From positions 312,501 to 376,500 of the forward strand of contig NZ_WVHO01000009.1 in the NCBI RefSeq assembly GCF_009834805.1: a stretch of DNA of 64,000 nucleotides, given 5' to 3'. Source of the stretch: Saccharibacter sp. 17.LH.SD. Lineage in GTDB: Bacteria > Pseudomonadota > Alphaproteobacteria > Acetobacterales > Acetobacteraceae. The position numbers were made by a program, and so were the translations under genes. The notes beneath the pieces were generated by a model, which did no database searches, was not told where the DNA came from, and saw only the letters and a list, made by a program, of their open reading frames with translations. Positions 63,465 to 64,000 of the stretch are shown piece after piece (within the stretch, counting starts at the first letter, position 1; each line of letters begins with the position of its first letter).

Positions 63465-64000
63465 ATGTTTGATTTAAGCTGGACAGAGATTGCCCTTCTC
63501 GTCGTCGTGGCACTTATTTTTATCGGTCCGAAGGATCTTCCCATTGCGATGCGAACCCTGTCTCGAGGGATTAAAGCTGTGCGGCGGATGGCAAATGAAT
63601 TTCAGCAACATCTTGATGAGATGGTACGTGAAGCTGATTTGTCGGAAGCGCGTGATCAGTTACGGGAAATTCGTCAGTTTGACCTAAGGGGTCAGGTGCG
63701 CCGGATGATCGACCCTGAGCCAGAGGCGGCGCAGAATTCGTTAGTTGAGGAGCGCTTGCCTCAGGATAGTCTTCCACGGGCGCCTGCGCCGCCAGAACCC
63801 CCGGCGTTTGAGTATGGGAAAGAGGAAGAGCTGCCCTATAATGCTCGGATGAAAGCGCGCCTCGAGGCATTGGAAAAGGCACCGATGCTTCTTCCTCCTG
63901 CGACGGCATTACGTTTGATTGAGGAGTTTCCACATTGTAAGCGTCCTTCCGTGCTTCCGCCTGAAATTTCCTTACATCAGGGGCGGCGTGTCCCCATCAT
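63465..64000 (+). CDS. tatB: Sec-independent protein translocase subunit TatB (3' end outside window)
   Basis: The frame starts at an ATG preceded by GAAAGGAAAGGGCG and remains open to the window edge. Residues 1-22 are FDLSWTEIALLVVVALIFIGP, the TatB membrane segment with the conserved Glu and the GPKDLP hinge, followed by an amphipathic helix IAMRTLSRGIKAVRRMANEF and a long acidic/Pro-rich tail. TatB forms the receptor with TatC for twin-arginine signal peptides. It directly follows scpB; tatA, usually before it, is not here. Confidence 0.93.
   Translation, partial: MFDLSWTEIALLVVVALIFIGPKDLPIAMRTLSRGIKAVRRMANEFQQHLDEMVREADLSEARDQLREIRQFDLRGQVRRMIDPEPEAAQNSLVEERLPQDSLPRAPAPPEPPAFEYGKEEELPYNARMKARLEALEKAPMLLPPATALRLIEEFPHCKRPSVLPPEISLHQGRRVPI

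Overview
The window reads as one contiguous piece of a chromosome from an acetic acid bacterium (Alphaproteobacteria, Acetobacteraceae), probably on the Gluconobacter / Neokomagataea / Saccharibacter side of the family. The grounds are the fused transaldolase-glucose-6-phosphate isomerase, a short-form 6-phosphogluconate dehydrogenase inside a pentose-phosphate/gluconate operon, a glycerol dehydrogenase, an RNase E gene divergent from an amidase, and the argS-SPOR-scpA-scpB-tat cluster. This placement is inferred from gene content; no species is claimed. Nearly all genes are housekeeping. I see no prophage, insertion sequence, CRISPR array or integrase.

Layout. 1-5149: the end of a Tol-Pal coordinator (cpoB), then tilS, ftsH and glmM. 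5213-10087, all on the minus strand: a CtrA-type response regulator with an altered phosphorylation site, preceded by about 450 bp of very AT-rich DNA; an unknown protein; an M29 aminopeptidase; a 79-residue protein whose ribosome binding site can be masked by an upstream complementary sequence; hisC; and an ankyrin-repeat protein. 10333-19199, plus strand: a central sugar operon of tkt, tal-pgi, gnd, a HAD phosphatase, pgl, rpiA and gntK. It holds the whole pentose-phosphate cycle after glucose-6-phosphate dehydrogenase except ribulose-5-phosphate epimerase, plus gluconate entry. 19281-25807: a HerA-like ATPase, a flavoprotein, panC, gldA, a hidden 32-residue lipoprotein gene and a DUF475 membrane protein.

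26029-38126: tRNA-Arg(CCG), a lipoprotein hydrolase, polA, an atypical SCO/thioredoxin-fold protein, a HAD phosphatase, a decayed family-8 glycosyltransferase gene, purD, xseA, a small lipoprotein and RNase E. 38716-48912: an amidase, leuA behind a possible attenuator leader, a TauE/SafE exporter, the rod-shape operon mreB-mreC-mreD-mrdA-rodA and a LysE-type exporter. 48996-64000: glyS/glyQ, a DUF2076 protein, a Rieske-flavoprotein reductase, aspS, xth, erpA, dgt, argS, a SPOR protein, scpA, scpB and the start of tatB, which runs off the right edge.

The most unusual items are: (1) the CtrA-like regulator carrying Glu at position 51, the position of the CtrA phospho-acceptor Asp, plus the loss of one magnesium-binding acid; (2) the 12-bp complementary arm placed to pair with the Shine-Dalgarno of the 79-residue gene; (3) the 23-bp near-perfect inverted repeat upstream of the regulator; (4) the glycosyltransferase pseudogene; (5) the SCO-like protein with a CX4C instead of a CX3C motif; and (6) the argS-tat cluster in which nagZ and tatA are absent from their usual places. 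Starts were reassigned where a Shine-Dalgarno and family alignment favoured an inner codon.
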